Assembly (NCBI GenBank): GCA_012516575.1
Contig: JAAYWS010000104.1
Coordinates: 1-33,693, forward strand
Reading direction: 5' to 3'
Length of the DNA stretch: 33,693 nucleotides
From: Actinomycetaceae bacterium
GTDB taxonomy: Bacteria; Actinomycetota; Actinomycetes; Actinomycetales; Actinomycetaceae
Under the pieces are notes generated by a model. It searched no databases, had not been told where the DNA came from, and was given only the letters and a program-made list of their open reading frames with translations. The position numbers and the translations under genes are program-made. Shown piece by piece: positions 22,299 through 31,747 of this stretch. How positions within the stretch are numbered: the stretch's first letter is position 1; every line of letters begins with the position of its first letter.

Positions 22299-24446
22299 CT
22301 AGCGTGAATCCAACGCCTCCGTAAAGGTTGCAACCAATGAACGCAAACGCGGGTTCTTCGCCATTTCTTCAACCAGGACGACTTGTTCAGTGCCATCAGC
22401 AAGCGGAATACGCCAATTCGGGTATTCTTGGTCGGTACCTGGCTGGTTTTGGGCGCGTCGTTCGCCGACGGCGTCGACTAACGATACGCATAGTAACGGG
22501 GCTGGCGTCCGGGTCAAGTACACGTGTAGGGCTTCTACTATTTCGCGTTCGGTTGGGTCTTCGCTAATCAGGCCATACTCACGCAAACGAGCGCATACTG
22601 ACTCGTGTTCCCGCCGGGCTTTCGCACGCACCTGTTCTTCCGGTTCCACCAGCAATCCCAGCCGTACGCGCAGGTCGACGTGTTCTTCGGCCAGATATCC
22701 GGCAGCGGGTGGCAGGTCGTGGGTATCGACCGAAACTAGCACATCGTGACGGTAATCTTCGGCACGTTTCGGGTTCCCGTCGAAATCTTTCTCAAACCAG
22801 AAAATCGAGGTTCCCCAAATACCGCGCTCTTTGAGATAGTCGCGCACCCAAGGCTCAACCGTTCCCAGATCTTCGCCGATGACGACGGCGCCGGCCCGGT
22901 GTGCTTCGAGGAGGAGCACGCCGACCATGGCTTCATGATTAAAGCGCACATACGTACCCTGGTCGGGAGAGAAACCTCTAGGAATCCACCACAGGCGGAA
23001 CAGGCCCATCACGTGGTCTACGCGAAGCGCCCCGGCATGACGTAAAACGGTACGCACCATATCGCGAAGCGGCGCATATCCGAGTTCTTCCATAACATCC
23101 GGACGCCACGGTGGCTGGGACCAGTTCTGGCCCTGCTGGTTGTACATATCCGGTGGCGCGCCGACACCCATCCCAGCAGCAAAAGCATCCGGCATGGTCC
23201 ACACGTCTGCACCGTACGGATGAACGCCAACAGCTAGGTCGTGGGCAACACCAAATTCCATACCGGCGTCGACCGCGGTCTGCTGAGCCATCGCCAGTTG
23301 CTCATCCATAATCCACTGCAACCACGCCCAAAAGTCAATACGATCAGCGAGCGTGCGACGGGCCATCGCGACCCCGCGCGAATTTGCGTTCCGCAGGGAT
23401 TCAGGGAATGTGGTTCCGCCATAGTTTTCCACCAGCGCACACCACAGCGCGAAGTCTTCGAGGCCTTCGCCTTCGTTTACACGGTAAGCATCGAATTTGC
23501 GCTGGCGGGCATCGGAACGCCCGGCATTGAAAATAACCTCAAGAGCTTCCCGCTTGGCTTTCCACGCGCTATCGCGGTCGATTAGTTTGTTTTCGAGGGA
23601 GTCTTTTTTCACGCTTTCGGCTGCCCATGTGACAAGGGAGCGTTCCGGGCCCGAGAGGTAGGCATATTCGCGGATGTTTTCCGGACGAATGTAGAGCGGG
23701 TTGAAAAAGCGTCGGGTGACCGGCAGATACGGAGAAGGCGAAAGCGGTTCGATCGGTTCACCCGCGTGGAGTGGGTTAATAAGCAGGTAATCAGCGCCTA
23801 GGTCGCCGAAAAGCGAACCCATTTCGGCAAGATCGTCAAGGTCGCCAACACCCCACGACTGCGCTGAACGCGTGGAATACAGTTGGGCCATCATGCCCCA
23901 AGAACGTTTATTCTCTAAGCTCCCTGCTGGAAGTCGGTTGGGTGCGACGATCAGAGTGGTTTCAGCTTCGACAGTGTCTGCGGCGTCGTCTCCAAACCAT
24001 ACCCGGGCGCGAAGTTTATGGTAACCAAGCTCAACTCCCGCCGGGATTTCGAACGAGGCCTGCCCTATCTCGTGGCCATCAATAACACGCGGCGGCGTAA
24101 AATCTTCGGTTTGCTGGAGTGCGAACTCGCCGCCTTCTTCGAGAAGCACGTCGATCTTAATATTCCATCCATGTGGAACATGCGCGGCGACGGTTGCCGA
24201 TCGGTCATCGCGGACGACGACGCAGCTGGGGAGCACTCGCCGCCAGGCTTCGTTATGTTTCTCTTCTAGCGCGGCGCTGATGGCGGCGTCAGACGAGGTG
24301 TCTACGCCCATCGTGTTGAGGACCGCAATCAGGGTGGCATCTTCCACATGGGCTAAGTACCCGTCGAAATGCCAAAACTCAGTTGCTATACCGTATGCGT
24401 CAGCCAAGGCCTGCAGATTATCTCGGTTAAGCGCGGACTGGGTCAT
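22299..24446 (-). CDS. malQ: 4-alpha-glucanotransferase (amylomaltase, GH77)
   Basis: MalQ rearranges maltodextrins by transferring alpha-1,4-glucan segments. The 715-residue protein has a long N-terminal region (about 1-170) before the catalytic barrel, as in E. coli MalQ and other long forms. GH77 features are GAPPDMYNQQGQNWSQPPW, ALRVDHVMGLFRLWWIP (nucleophile Asp), VIGEDLGTVEPWV (acid/base Glu), SVDTHDLPPAAGY (third acidic residue) and NQPGTDQEYPNWR. The start ATG has AAGGGAG 6 nt upstream. It is the first gene of a two-gene unit with the EIIB-like ORF. Three 19-bp direct repeats upstream (24483-24535) may be operators for maltose control. Confidence 0.96.
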   Translation of the reverse strand: MTQSALNRDNLQALADAYGIATEFWHFDGYLAHVEDATLIAVLNTMGVDTSSDAAISAALEEKHNEAWRRVLPSCVVVRDDRSATVAAHVPHGWNIKIDVLLEEGGEFALQQTEDFTPPRVIDGHEIGQASFEIPAGVELGYHKLRARVWFGDDAADTVEAETTLIVAPNRLPAGSLENKRSWGMMAQLYSTRSAQSWGVGDLDDLAEMGSLFGDLGADYLLINPLHAGEPIEPLSPSPYLPVTRRFFNPLYIRPENIREYAYLSGPERSLVTWAAESVKKDSLENKLIDRDSAWKAKREALEVIFNAGRSDARQRKFDAYRVNEGEGLEDFALWCALVENYGGTTFPESLRNANSRGVAMARRTLADRIDFWAWLQWIMDEQLAMAQQTAVDAGMEFGVAHDLAVGVHPYGADVWTMPDAFAAGMGVGAPPDMYNQQGQNWSQPPWRPDVMEELGYAPLRDMVRTVLRHAGALRVDHVMGLFRLWWIPRGFSPDQGTYVRFNHEAMVGVLLLEAHRAGAVVIGEDLGTVEPWVRDYLKERGIWGTSIFWFEKDFDGNPKRAEDYRHDVLVSVDTHDLPPAAGYLAEEHVDLRVRLGLLVEPEEQVRAKARREHESVCARLREYGLISEDPTEREIVEALHVYLTRTPAPLLCVSLVDAVGERRAQNQPGTDQEYPNWRIPLADGTEQVVLVEEMAKNPRLRSLVATFTEALDSR

Positions 24447-24482
24447 GGACTCTCCCTTATGGCAACGGCGTCAATATTAATT

Positions 24483-24535
24483 TCTGGCTCAATTGTGCGT
24501 GTCTGGCTTAATTGAGCGTTTCTGGCTTAATTCTG
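24483..24535. repeat. three 19-bp direct repeats upstream of malQ
   Basis: Units at 24483, 24502 and 24521 share TCTGGCTYAATTGNGCGT, the last being incomplete. The spacing of about two helical turns would put bound proteins on one face of the DNA, suggesting a regulator-binding array for malQ. Confidence 0.6.
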
Positions 24536-24612
24536 CCAGATTGTCAAGGTTTTCTGTAACTGACACCGGGTGGCCGCTGTGACATGTCCGAATGCGTGAG
24601 GAAACGCCCGTG

Positions 24613-25290
24613 CTACTTAATGAATTTGATGTTGATGACAAAGGGCGACCTGGCCAAAGTCGCCGCGCTTGAGGTGACCTGCATTGCGGCAATAATCTGT
24701 ATGACGAGCAGGACGCCCATAACTAGTGTGAACAACGGTCGGGATACAGCGGTTATGAGAGCGATCAAGCGCAGTATCTGGAAATTCATATTGTCGCGGT
24801 TTAAAACCCACGCTTTCGAATTTCGGTTTGGTTCTATTAAGAAGAAAATAAGCGCTGGGATGACGTTGAAGATTGTGGTGAGCCAGTAATTCAGCACCAC
24901 GTTATTATTTGGCGGTAAGGGAAGCGAATATTCGTCAAAGGCGTGGCCGCGCTGGTAGCTTGGTATGCTTTGCTGGTTCTGATAGCCTGACGTGCCCTGC
25001 TGGTTTTGGTAACCCTGCGTGCCCTGCTGGCTTTGGTAACCCTGCGTGCCCTGCTGGCTTTGGTAACCCTGCGTACCCTGCTGGCTTTGGCCGTATGGCG
25101 AGTGTTGCTGCCCCGGATCATAATTGACGTTTGAGCCCGTGTAAGGCGAACCTTGCGGCTGTTGATGGTGCGGCTGTTGATGGTGCGGCTGCGGCGAAGA
25201 GCCGTACGAAGGCAGCGGGTTCCCCCATGCATCGGTCGAATAGCCTGAATTGCCAAACGCCGAATTCCATTGCTGGTTGCTATCTCGCAT
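24613..25290 (-). CDS. DUF4870-like membrane protein with QSQQGTQGY repeats
   Basis: The 225-residue protein has a Gln/Tyr/Gly-rich N-terminus, including His/Gln-rich HHQQPHHQQP. Four nearly identical QSQQGTQGY nonapeptides are followed by a hydrophobic C-terminal part with three likely membrane spans (about 129-150, 170-190 and 188-205). The NYWLTTIFNVIPALIFFLIEPNRNSKAWVLNRDNMNFQ pattern (here in pieces: a LIFFLIE helix, then DNMNFQI) resembles DUF4870/Tic20-like proteins. No catalytic residues are apparent. Many actinobacteria encode such proteins with low-complexity cytoplasmic tails. Start ATG preceded by AGGTGG. It is a separate unit from malQ. Function unknown. Confidence 0.8.
   Translation of the reverse strand: MRDSNQQWNSAFGNSGYSTDAWGNPLPSYGSSPQPHHQQPHHQQPQGSPYTGSNVNYDPGQQHSPYGQSQQGTQGYQSQQGTQGYQSQQGTQGYQNQQGTSGYQNQQSIPSYQRGHAFDEYSLPLPPNNNVVLNYWLTTIFNVIPALIFFLIEPNRNSKAWVLNRDNMNFQILRLIALITAVSRPLFTLVMGVLLVIQIIAAMQVTSSAATLARSPFVINIKFIK
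24991..25090 (-). repeat. 27-bp coding repeats (QSQQGTQGY)
   Basis: Units start at 24991, 25018, 25045 and 25072 (partial), differing by one or two bases. They encode nine-residue repeats in the tail of the DUF4870-like protein. Strain-to-strain length variation is likely. Confidence 0.9.
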
Positions 25291-25505
25291 CGTTTGTCCA
25301 CCTCGTCAGTACGCGCACTTTCCGGTACGTTTAGCTTCCTCATGGTGAATCATCTTGCACCACATCATTTTCGACACTATCGCGCACGTTTTTCCTTGTC
25401 AACGATCCCGATTTCGCTATTTTTCTGCGTCCGGACACGTTGGTTACTATCGGGTAACCTACTTATTAGTAGATTTATGGATTAATGCGATACTTAAGGT
25501 CATTT

Positions 25506-26411
25506 ATGGCAAGCTACCTTGACGTTCCGGAAACTAATGCAGAGCCTTTGTCGTCGACACTGAAGACTTTGCGGTTGGAGGTTTTGCAACCCGGGCTATA
25601 CGAGGGCACGAATTTCGCTCAAATGACTAAGCGTGTGTACGGCGGCCAAGTATTCGGCCAAGCAGTGATGGCAGCAGCAGACACTTTGCCACCCGAACTA
25701 TCCGGGCGGAAGATCCATTCGATTACTGCCGCATTCTTGCGTGCTGGCGACTACGCGTATCCGATTACTTTCGAAGTCGAACCAGTGACTGACTCCCGTT
25801 CTTTTTCTACGCGACGAGTGGAGGCGTCCCAGAGAGGGAAAACGATTTTTACGTGCCGGACTTCTTTTCAAGAAGCCCAACCTGGGGTAGATCATCAGTC
25901 GCCTCCCCCAAACGCCCCTGATCCGGAGACCTTGCCTTCCTCGGTAGATTTCTTTGGCAGTTTTGAACATCCTGCTGCGAAAGCGATGAATGATACCAAC
26001 TCGGTCGACATGCGACATGTGGCAGGACCAATTTGGGTCAAGCCCGCGCAAACCGTTGAGAAATCTACATTGATCTGGTTTAAGATGCGTTCTCCCTTGC
26101 CTGAAGGATCTTCGCAGTTGTTACATCGCGCAATGCTCGGGTATGCCACCGATCAGTTCATGCTGGAGCCGATTATGCGTCATCACGGCCTGTTTTGGAT
26201 GGACCGGGGTTTGTCGGTGGCAACTTTAGATCACGCGATCTGGTGGCATCGGGATGTCAATATGTCGGACTGGATTTTAGCCGACTTAGCCTCGCCATCG
26301 GCACAAGGCGGACGAGGTTTGTCGGTTGCCCGTTATTATCAGCATGGCGTGCACGTGGCAACGATGGCCCAAGAAGGTATGGTGCGCACCCGTCGGGTTA
26401 CTGACTCATAG
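25506..26411 (+). CDS. tesB: acyl-CoA thioesterase II (TesB)
   Basis: TesB hydrolyses acyl-CoA to free acid and CoA. The 301-residue protein has a double hotdog fold: YGGQVFGQAVMAA in the first repeat, then ATDQFMLEP, ATLDHAIWWHRD, SPSAQGGRGLSVARYYQ and ATMAQEGMVR in the second. The Asp of GYATD, Ser of SPSA and Gln of AQEG correspond to the catalytic Asp-Thr/Ser-Gln set in E. coli TesB. I use the second in-frame ATG (25506), which has an AAGG 7 nt upstream. The ATG at 25485 adds only seven residues without similarity. It is a single-gene unit on the plus strand. Confidence 0.95.
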   Translation: MASYLDVPETNAEPLSSTLKTLRLEVLQPGLYEGTNFAQMTKRVYGGQVFGQAVMAAADTLPPELSGRKIHSITAAFLRAGDYAYPITFEVEPVTDSRSFSTRRVEASQRGKTIFTCRTSFQEAQPGVDHQSPPPNAPDPETLPSSVDFFGSFEHPAAKAMNDTNSVDMRHVAGPIWVKPAQTVEKSTLIWFKMRSPLPEGSSQLLHRAMLGYATDQFMLEPIMRHHGLFWMDRGLSVATLDHAIWWHRDVNMSDWILADLASPSAQGGRGLSVARYYQHGVHVATMAQEGMVRTRRVTDS

Positions 26412-26580
26412 CTGGTTGCTGTTTTTTTAAATCGGTTGTTGGTTTTTAACTGGTTGCTGGCTCATCAATATTCTGGGCCAACTGCAATACGCTGAGCGCC
26501 CCTGCGATACGCCCCGTGATACGCCCGCCGGAACCTCTAAACCGCACGCCAAGACCCCAAAAACGCCCACCGGTCGTTCT

Positions 26581-26643
26581 GAAATTAGGGAAAATCGAAC
26601 TATCCGCAGACTATCTGCGGATAGTTCGAAAATCCCTAATTTC
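26581..26643. repeat. dispersed hairpin repeat family B, copy 2
   Basis: A 30-bp inverted repeat (26581-26610 with 26614-26643) has a three-position mismatch in the middle (AAA opposite AAA) and a 3-nt loop. Outer and inner arms match copy 1 (13396-13456). The gene-free stretch 26412-27148 holds this element and repeat A; otherwise I see nothing coding in it. Confidence 0.87.
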
Positions 26644-26863
26644 AAATCATCATCACGGGCGAATTAGCCTAAATGAGCACGTGTCATTGGGATTTTGAAC
26701 TTCTGGGAGGTTGTGGACTTCTGATTTCCCCTTTTTTGGTATGTGGAAAGGAAGTTCATGGCGTTTATTCGGATCGCGCCTGCTGTCTGCTCATACTGTG
26801 CCCGCTATCTGAAGGCAGACTTCCTGTTTTTCTCATTCCGCCCCCAGTTTTCCAGGACTAAAT

Positions 26864-27030
26864 CCTATATGTCGGCTTTCATCCTTCGGTTTTCAGAGCC
26901 ATAAGAAGGATCTCGTGCATAAGTGTCAACTTTTGCCTACCTCCAGCGCTATATACGACTTGGAGGGTGGGAAAAGTTGACACTTATGCACAGATGGGAC
27001 TGGTATCGAGGTGATCAGCACCGACACCAC
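26864..27030. repeat. dispersed hairpin repeat family A, copy 2
   Basis: Perfect 20-bp arms (26915-26934 with 26972-26991) and the same inner CCTCCA/TGGAGG stem as copy 1. Relative to copy 1, one arm position changes A to G and the opposite arm changes T to C, so the pair is kept. It lies between the convergent tesB and proA genes. Confidence 0.82.
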
Positions 27031-27148
27031 AAACAGACATCTGGCAGTTTAAAGAAACAACCGTCTAAAGGCTCACTGTTCAACGGCAGGTAACGCGAGT
27101 GAGGGCGCTGACCCGCGAACTGGGGCCCTTACCAACGAGCTAGCTATC

Positions 27149-28420
27149 TTACCCGCGAGTTTGGCCGCTACCTTCTACCACAAACTTGGTGGACGTCATT
27201 TCAGCGACTGCCATTGGCCCACGCGCATGAAGTTTCTGCGTAGAAATACCAATTTCGGCACCAAATCCAAACTCACCACCATCGACAAACCGGCTTGACG
27301 CATTAACCAGCACCGTAGCAGCGTCGACTTCGTTGACGAACTGGTTAGAAGCAGCGACAGTACCGGTCACAATAGTTTCCGAATGCCCGGTAGTGTACTT
27401 ACGAACATGCGAAATCGCTTCATCAATCGTGGGTACTACCCGCACTGCGATATCGAGAGAAAGGTACTCGGTCGCGTAATCCTCCAGCGTTGCTGGAACA
27501 ACATTCGCCCCATCAGCACCTTCCGCCGCAACCTTGCCAGCTACTGCTTGCACCGTCTCATCACCATGGATGGTCACGCCAGCGGCAAGCAATGCTTCAA
27601 TCGCCTGTGGCAAAAACTCACCCGCAATATCTTCATGCACGAGCAGTGTTTCGGTGGCATTACATACCGACGGGCGCTGAGTCTTACCATTAAGCAAGAT
27701 TTCGAGGGCCATACCCTGGTCAGCGGTTGCGTCAATGTACAGATGACAGTTTCCGGTACCCGTTTCAATAACTGGGATGGACGAGCCCTTAACAACCGCG
27801 TTAATAAGCCCCGCACCACCACGCGGAATAAGAACGTCAATCAGTCCACGAGCTTGCATCATCTCGGTGGTCGTTTCCCGTCCACCTTCGACAAGGCTAA
27901 CCGCATCCGGATTCATTCCAACTTCTTCAAGCCCGGCACGCAGAGCCTTAACAACTGCCCGGTTGGAATTCAAAGCTGAGGACGAGCCCCGCAATAGCGC
28001 AGCATTGCCTGCCTTCAAACAAATTCCAGCCGCATCAGCAGTCACGTTCGGACGAGCTTCATAAATAATGCCGATCACGCCAAAAGGCACCCGGACCTGC
28101 GAAATCTTAAGACCGTGACCAGTCTGCCAGCCGCGTACGACTTCGCCTACCGGATCTACCAGTCCAATCAAATGCCGCAAACCATGCGACATCCCAGCGA
28201 CACGAGATTCGTCTAAACGCAGCCGGTCGATCAAAGCAGCTGGCGTACCATCCGCAACAGCCGCATCAACGTCTTCTTTGTTAGCAGCTAGAATGTCGGC
28301 TACTGCCGCATCAAGCGCATCCGCCATGGCGGCCAAGGCCGCATCTTTTTCAAAACGGGTTGCCAGTGCAAGTTCCCGTGCGGCTTCTCGGGCGCCGCGT
28401 GCCAAATTCTGTACTGTCAT
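27149..28420 (-). CDS. proA: glutamate-5-semialdehyde dehydrogenase
   Basis: ProA reduces gamma-glutamyl phosphate to glutamate-5-semialdehyde, the second step of proline synthesis. The 423-residue protein belongs to the aldehyde dehydrogenase superfamily. It has [44 protein letters not shown], the catalytic Cys in [14 protein letters not shown], and the C-terminal [21 protein letters not shown] (in two parts). I choose the ATG at 28420, preceded by AGGGTGA, over a GTG three codons earlier. It follows proB closely in the same operon. The length is normal. Confidence 0.96.
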   Translation of the reverse strand: MTVQNLARGAREAARELALATRFEKDAALAAMADALDAAVADILAANKEDVDAAVADGTPAALIDRLRLDESRVAGMSHGLRHLIGLVDPVGEVVRGWQTGHGLKISQVRVPFGVIGIIYEARPNVTADAAGICLKAGNAALLRGSSSALNSNRAVVKALRAGLEEVGMNPDAVSLVEGGRETTTEMMQARGLIDVLIPRGGAGLINAVVKGSSIPVIETGTGNCHLYIDATADQGMALEILLNGKTQRPSVCNATETLLVHEDIAGEFLPQAIEALLAAGVTIHGDETVQAVAGKVAAEGADGANVVPATLEDYATEYLSLDIAVRVVPTIDEAISHVRKYTTGHSETIVTGTVAASNQFVNEVDAATVLVNASSRFVDGGEFGFGAEIGISTQKLHARGPMAVAEMTSTKFVVEGSGQTRG

Positions 28421-28435
28421 AAGTTTCACCCTACG

Positions 28436-29593
28436 TTATGCGTAGCCTTTTAAGGCTGCGATTCGAACTGGAACGAGCACGTCAGCATGCACCACAGCGC
28501 GCTCGTATTCTTGACCGAGTGTTTCTCCAAGCTGATAAGTGGTTTGACCCATCATTAAGCTTAAATCAGCTGAACTGTAATTGGGCAGGCCACGAGCAAC
28601 GGCAGTGCCAGCCGAATCAATAATTTCTACCGGCTGTCCAGCTTCAAAGTCTCCGTGCACCGCAGTAATACCAACGGCCAGTAAAGAAGCCCGGTTTTCC
28701 GAGATCGCTCGCAAGGCGCCGTCGTCAATCTGAATAGAACCGGCAACTTGGGACGCGATTTCCAACCACAACAGCCTGCGCGGGGTGCGTTTCTTTTGAG
28801 CCGTAAATACTGTGCCCAGTTTTTCGCCGCGCAATGCGCGTTCGGCCAGCGATGTTTTGGTGAGGAACACTGGGATTCCGGACTGGGTACAAATCCGGGC
28901 AGCATCCATCTTGGTTTCCATACCACCGGTTCCGATATTCGAACCCATCCGGTGAATATCAACTTCAAGCGCATCAATGTCGTCAACGCGGAAAATCCGC
29001 TCAGCGCCTTCTTCATCGGGATGCTTCGTGTAAAGCGCGTCGACGTCGGTCAGCATAATCATGGCGTCAGCGCCGATCATTCCAGCCACAAGCGCAGCAA
29101 GCCGATCGTTATCCCCGAAACGCACCTCATTAGAAGCAACCGTGTCATTTTCGTTAATAATCGGCACTGCGCCAAGGTCAAGCAGACGCTGGATCGTGCG
29201 GAAAGCATTCCGGTACGAAGACTGCCTAGTAACGTCGTCGACCGTGAGCAACACTTGTCCCACCGGCAACGCGTGCCGGTAAAACGCGTCATTGTAGGCT
29301 TCGATCAGCTTGCCCTGGCCAACTGAGGCAGCAGCTTGCAAACTGGCTAAGTCAGTAGGCCTTTCCTTAAATCCCAATGGGGCAAGGCCAGCTGCCACCG
29401 AGCCAGAGGAAACCAGCACAACCTGTTTTCCGCGCCCAACCAGCCATGCAATCAGGTCGGACATAAACAGGATACGTTTTGTGTCCACTCCACCATCTGG
29501 AGTTGTCAGGGAAGATGACCCAATTTTAATAACCAGCCTGCGAGCGTTCAGCACCGCATCGCGGTCCAGAACTACATTCGCCGTTTTGCTCAT
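28436..29593 (-). CDS. proB: glutamate 5-kinase
   Basis: ProB phosphorylates glutamate to start proline synthesis and is usually feedback-inhibited by proline. The 385-residue protein has an amino-acid kinase domain (about 18-270) with LVIKIGSSSLT, VLVSSGSVAAGL, PIINENDTVAS and FGDNDRLAALVA, then GTGGMETKMDAAR. A C-terminal PUA-like domain starts near residue 290 (RASLLAVGITAVHGDF to RGLPNYSS). I start at the ATG at 29593; a 29-codon upstream extension is low-complexity and unlike the family. The ribosome-binding site is weak. It is the first gene of a proB-proA operon; obg is not adjacent as in many actinobacteria. Confidence 0.96.
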   Translation of the reverse strand: MSKTANVVLDRDAVLNARRLVIKIGSSSLTTPDGGVDTKRILFMSDLIAWLVGRGKQVVLVSSGSVAAGLAPLGFKERPTDLASLQAAASVGQGKLIEAYNDAFYRHALPVGQVLLTVDDVTRQSSYRNAFRTIQRLLDLGAVPIINENDTVASNEVRFGDNDRLAALVAGMIGADAMIMLTDVDALYTKHPDEEGAERIFRVDDIDALEVDIHRMGSNIGTGGMETKMDAARICTQSGIPVFLTKTSLAERALRGEKLGTVFTAQKKRTPRRLLWLEIASQVAGSIQIDDGALRAISENRASLLAVGITAVHGDFEAGQPVEIIDSAGTAVARGLPNYSSADLSLMMGQTTYQLGETLGQEYERAVVHADVLVPVRIAALKGYA

Positions 29594-29645
29594 AGTATTA
29601 TCGCCGTCTTGTTGATCGTAGAGGATTGATATGGTCGCCGTTGTG

Positions 29646-29684
29646 TTGATTGCCCGCGAGCTCGAAGCTGACGCGGGCAATCAA
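29646..29684 (-). terminator. hairpin between ettA and proB
   Basis: A perfect 13-bp stem (29646-29658 with 29672-29684) with an inner AGCT/AGCT stem lies 47 bp past the ettA stop codon. No T-run follows on the minus strand. It is likely a terminator separating ettA from proB-proA. Confidence 0.6.
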
Positions 29685-29731
29685 GATCTTATGCGAATTA
29701 GCACGGTTGGCTACTAACTTGCCACAAACTA

Positions 29732-31414
29732 CTAACCGCGGGTGAGCTTGCGGTACGTAGCCGCGCTCGGACGGGAAGCTTCCGGTCCAAGACGCTGTAC
29801 CTTATTCTTCTCGTATGCTTCGAAGTTTCCTTCGAACCAGTACCACTTAGCTGGGTCTTCTTCGGTGCCTTCCCACGCGAGAATGTGGGTGGCGACGCGG
29901 TCGAGGAACCAGCGGTCGTGGGTGATGACGACGGAGCAGCCGGCGAAATTCAGTAGCGCGGTTTCCAGCGAACTGAGGGTTTCGACGTCGAGGTCGTTTG
30001 TCGGTTCGTCAAGCAGGATCAGGTTTCCGCCCTGCTTGAGGGTAAGTGCGAGGTTCAAACGGTTGCGTTCACCGCCGGAAAGCACCCCGGCCTTCTTCTG
30101 CTGGTCCGCACCCTTAAATCCGAAAGCGGAAACGTAGGCCCGTGATGGCATTTCAACATCGCCGACCTGAATGTAGTCCAGACCGTCCGAAACTACCTCC
30201 CACAGGGACTTCTCCGGGTCAATACCGGCGCGCGTCTGATCAACATAGGACAGTTTGACGGTTTCACCGATCTTCAGGTTGCCTTCGTCGAGCGGTTCAA
30301 GACCAACAATGGTCTTGAACAGCGTAGTTTTTCCGACGCCGTTCGGGCCGATAATACCGACGATACCGTTGCGTGGCAGGGTGAACGACAAACCGTCGAT
30401 CAGTACACGATCGCCAAAGCCCTTCTTCAGGTCAGTTGCTTCAAGCACGATATTGCCAAGCCGCGGGCCGGGCGGAATCTGGATTTCTTCAAAATCAAGC
30501 TTGCGAGTACGCTCGGCTTCCGCTGCCATCTCTTCGTAACGAGCCAGACGAGCCTTGGACTTGGCCTGCCGGCCCTTGGCTGAGGACCGAACCCATTCGA
30601 GTTCTTCTGCGAGGCGCTTCTTCAGCTTGGCATCCTTCTTGCCCTGAACTTGCAGGCGGGCCTGCTTCTGTTCGAGGTAAGTGGTGTAGTTACCCTCATA
30701 CGGGTAGAGCTTGCCGCGATCGACTTCAGCAATCCACTCAGCGACATGGTCAAGGAAGTAGCGATCGTGCGTAATCGCGATAACAGCACCCTGGTATTTA
30801 GCGAGATGCTGCTCAAGCCACTGCACAGATTCAGCGTCCAAATGGTTAGTAGGCTCGTCGAGAAGAAGCAAATCAGGTGCTTCTAGGAGGAGCTTACACA
30901 GCGCTACTCGGCGACGTTCACCACCGGAAAGGTTAGTGACCGGTAAATGTCCCGGAGGGCATCCGAGCGCGTCCATTGCCTGTTCAAGCTGGGCGTCAAT
31001 ATCCCAGCCGTTAGCGGCGTCAATCTCGGTTTGGAGCTTGCCCATTTCATCCATAAGAGCGTCGAAGTCCGCATCTGGATCGGCCATTTCCATGCCGATT
31101 TCGTTGAAGCGTTCGACCTTGGAGAGCAAATCGCCAACGCCTTCTTGAACGTTTTCGAGAACGGTTTTTTCTTCGTTCAGTGGCGGTTCTTGGAGCAGGA
31201 TGCCAACCGTGTATCCCGGCGATAGACGGGCTTCACCGTTGGAAGGCTCATCCAGACCGGCCATGATCTTTAGGATCGTCGATTTTCCAGCACCGTTGGG
31301 GCCGACCATACCGATCTTGGCACCCGGGAAGAACGACATGGTGACGTCGTCAAGGATGACTTTATCGCCCACCTTTTTGCGGGCGCGGATCATGTTGTAA
31401 ATAAATTCAGCCAC
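29732..31414 (-). CDS. ettA: energy-dependent translational throttle ATPase EttA
   Basis: EttA is an ABC-F ATPase that binds the ribosomal E site and gates entry into elongation according to ATP/ADP. The 560-residue protein has two nucleotide-binding domains: Walker A GPNGAGKST (about 39-47) and GPNGVGKTT (about 355-363), signatures LSGGERRRVAL and LSGGERNRLNL, and Walker B LLLLDEPTNHLD and LILLDEPTNDLD. A charged helical linker (KKDAKLKKRLAEELEWVR) lies between. The C-terminal RLGPEASRPSAATYRKLTRG fits. The start codon is GTG with GGAG 6 nt upstream. It appears to be a single-gene unit. Confidence 0.96.
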   Translation of the reverse strand: MAEFIYNMIRARKKVGDKVILDDVTMSFFPGAKIGMVGPNGAGKSTILKIMAGLDEPSNGEARLSPGYTVGILLQEPPLNEEKTVLENVQEGVGDLLSKVERFNEIGMEMADPDADFDALMDEMGKLQTEIDAANGWDIDAQLEQAMDALGCPPGHLPVTNLSGGERRRVALCKLLLEAPDLLLLDEPTNHLDAESVQWLEQHLAKYQGAVIAITHDRYFLDHVAEWIAEVDRGKLYPYEGNYTTYLEQKQARLQVQGKKDAKLKKRLAEELEWVRSSAKGRQAKSKARLARYEEMAAEAERTRKLDFEEIQIPPGPRLGNIVLEATDLKKGFGDRVLIDGLSFTLPRNGIVGIIGPNGVGKTTLFKTIVGLEPLDEGNLKIGETVKLSYVDQTRAGIDPEKSLWEVVSDGLDYIQVGDVEMPSRAYVSAFGFKGADQQKKAGVLSGGERNRLNLALTLKQGGNLILLDEPTNDLDVETLSSLETALLNFAGCSVVITHDRWFLDRVATHILAWEGTEEDPAKWYWFEGNFEAYEKNKVQRLGPEASRPSAATYRKLTRG

Positions 31415-31476
31415 GATTCTCCATCAACTCAGCTTTTAGCTCTGCCTCATGCAGATCTCCATGTTCTACCTTAGTA

Positions 31477-31509
31477 GAATGGGCGCAGTTGCGAAAACTG
31501 CGCCCATTC
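31477..31509. terminator. 14-bp hairpin upstream of ettA
   Basis: A perfect stem (31477-31490 with 31496-31509, 5-nt loop GCGAA) lies 63 bp before the ettA start and about 240 bp after the end of the upstream minus-strand gene. It could end that transcript or lie in the ettA leader. No T-run is seen. The gap 31415-31747 otherwise holds only the 22-bp repeats. Confidence 0.5.
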
Positions 31510-31524
31510 CGCAAGCAGGACACG

Positions 31525-31590
31525 ACGTGTCCTTTCGTGGAGCAGAACGTGTCCTTTCGCAGCGCAGAACGTGTCCTTTCGTGGAGCGGA
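31525..31590. repeat. three tandem 22-bp repeats upstream of ettA
   Basis: Units start at 31525, 31547 and 31569 and follow ACGTGTCCTTTCGTGGAGC plus three bases, with a few changes in the second unit. Spacing is exact (about two helical turns). It could be a regulator-binding array or a plain minisatellite. Confidence 0.88.
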
Positions 31591-31747
31591 CAGTGGACGA
31601 TAAAGATCTAGCGTTGCCTTATCCGTTGCCACCGCCTGCTCAGCTAACGTTCAGTTCATGCCTGTGACTACATGGAAGCTGAATCCATCCGTATAGGGGT
31701 ACTCACGGGTTCAACCCACCCCGTCACAACGTTGACCATCGGTTCCG

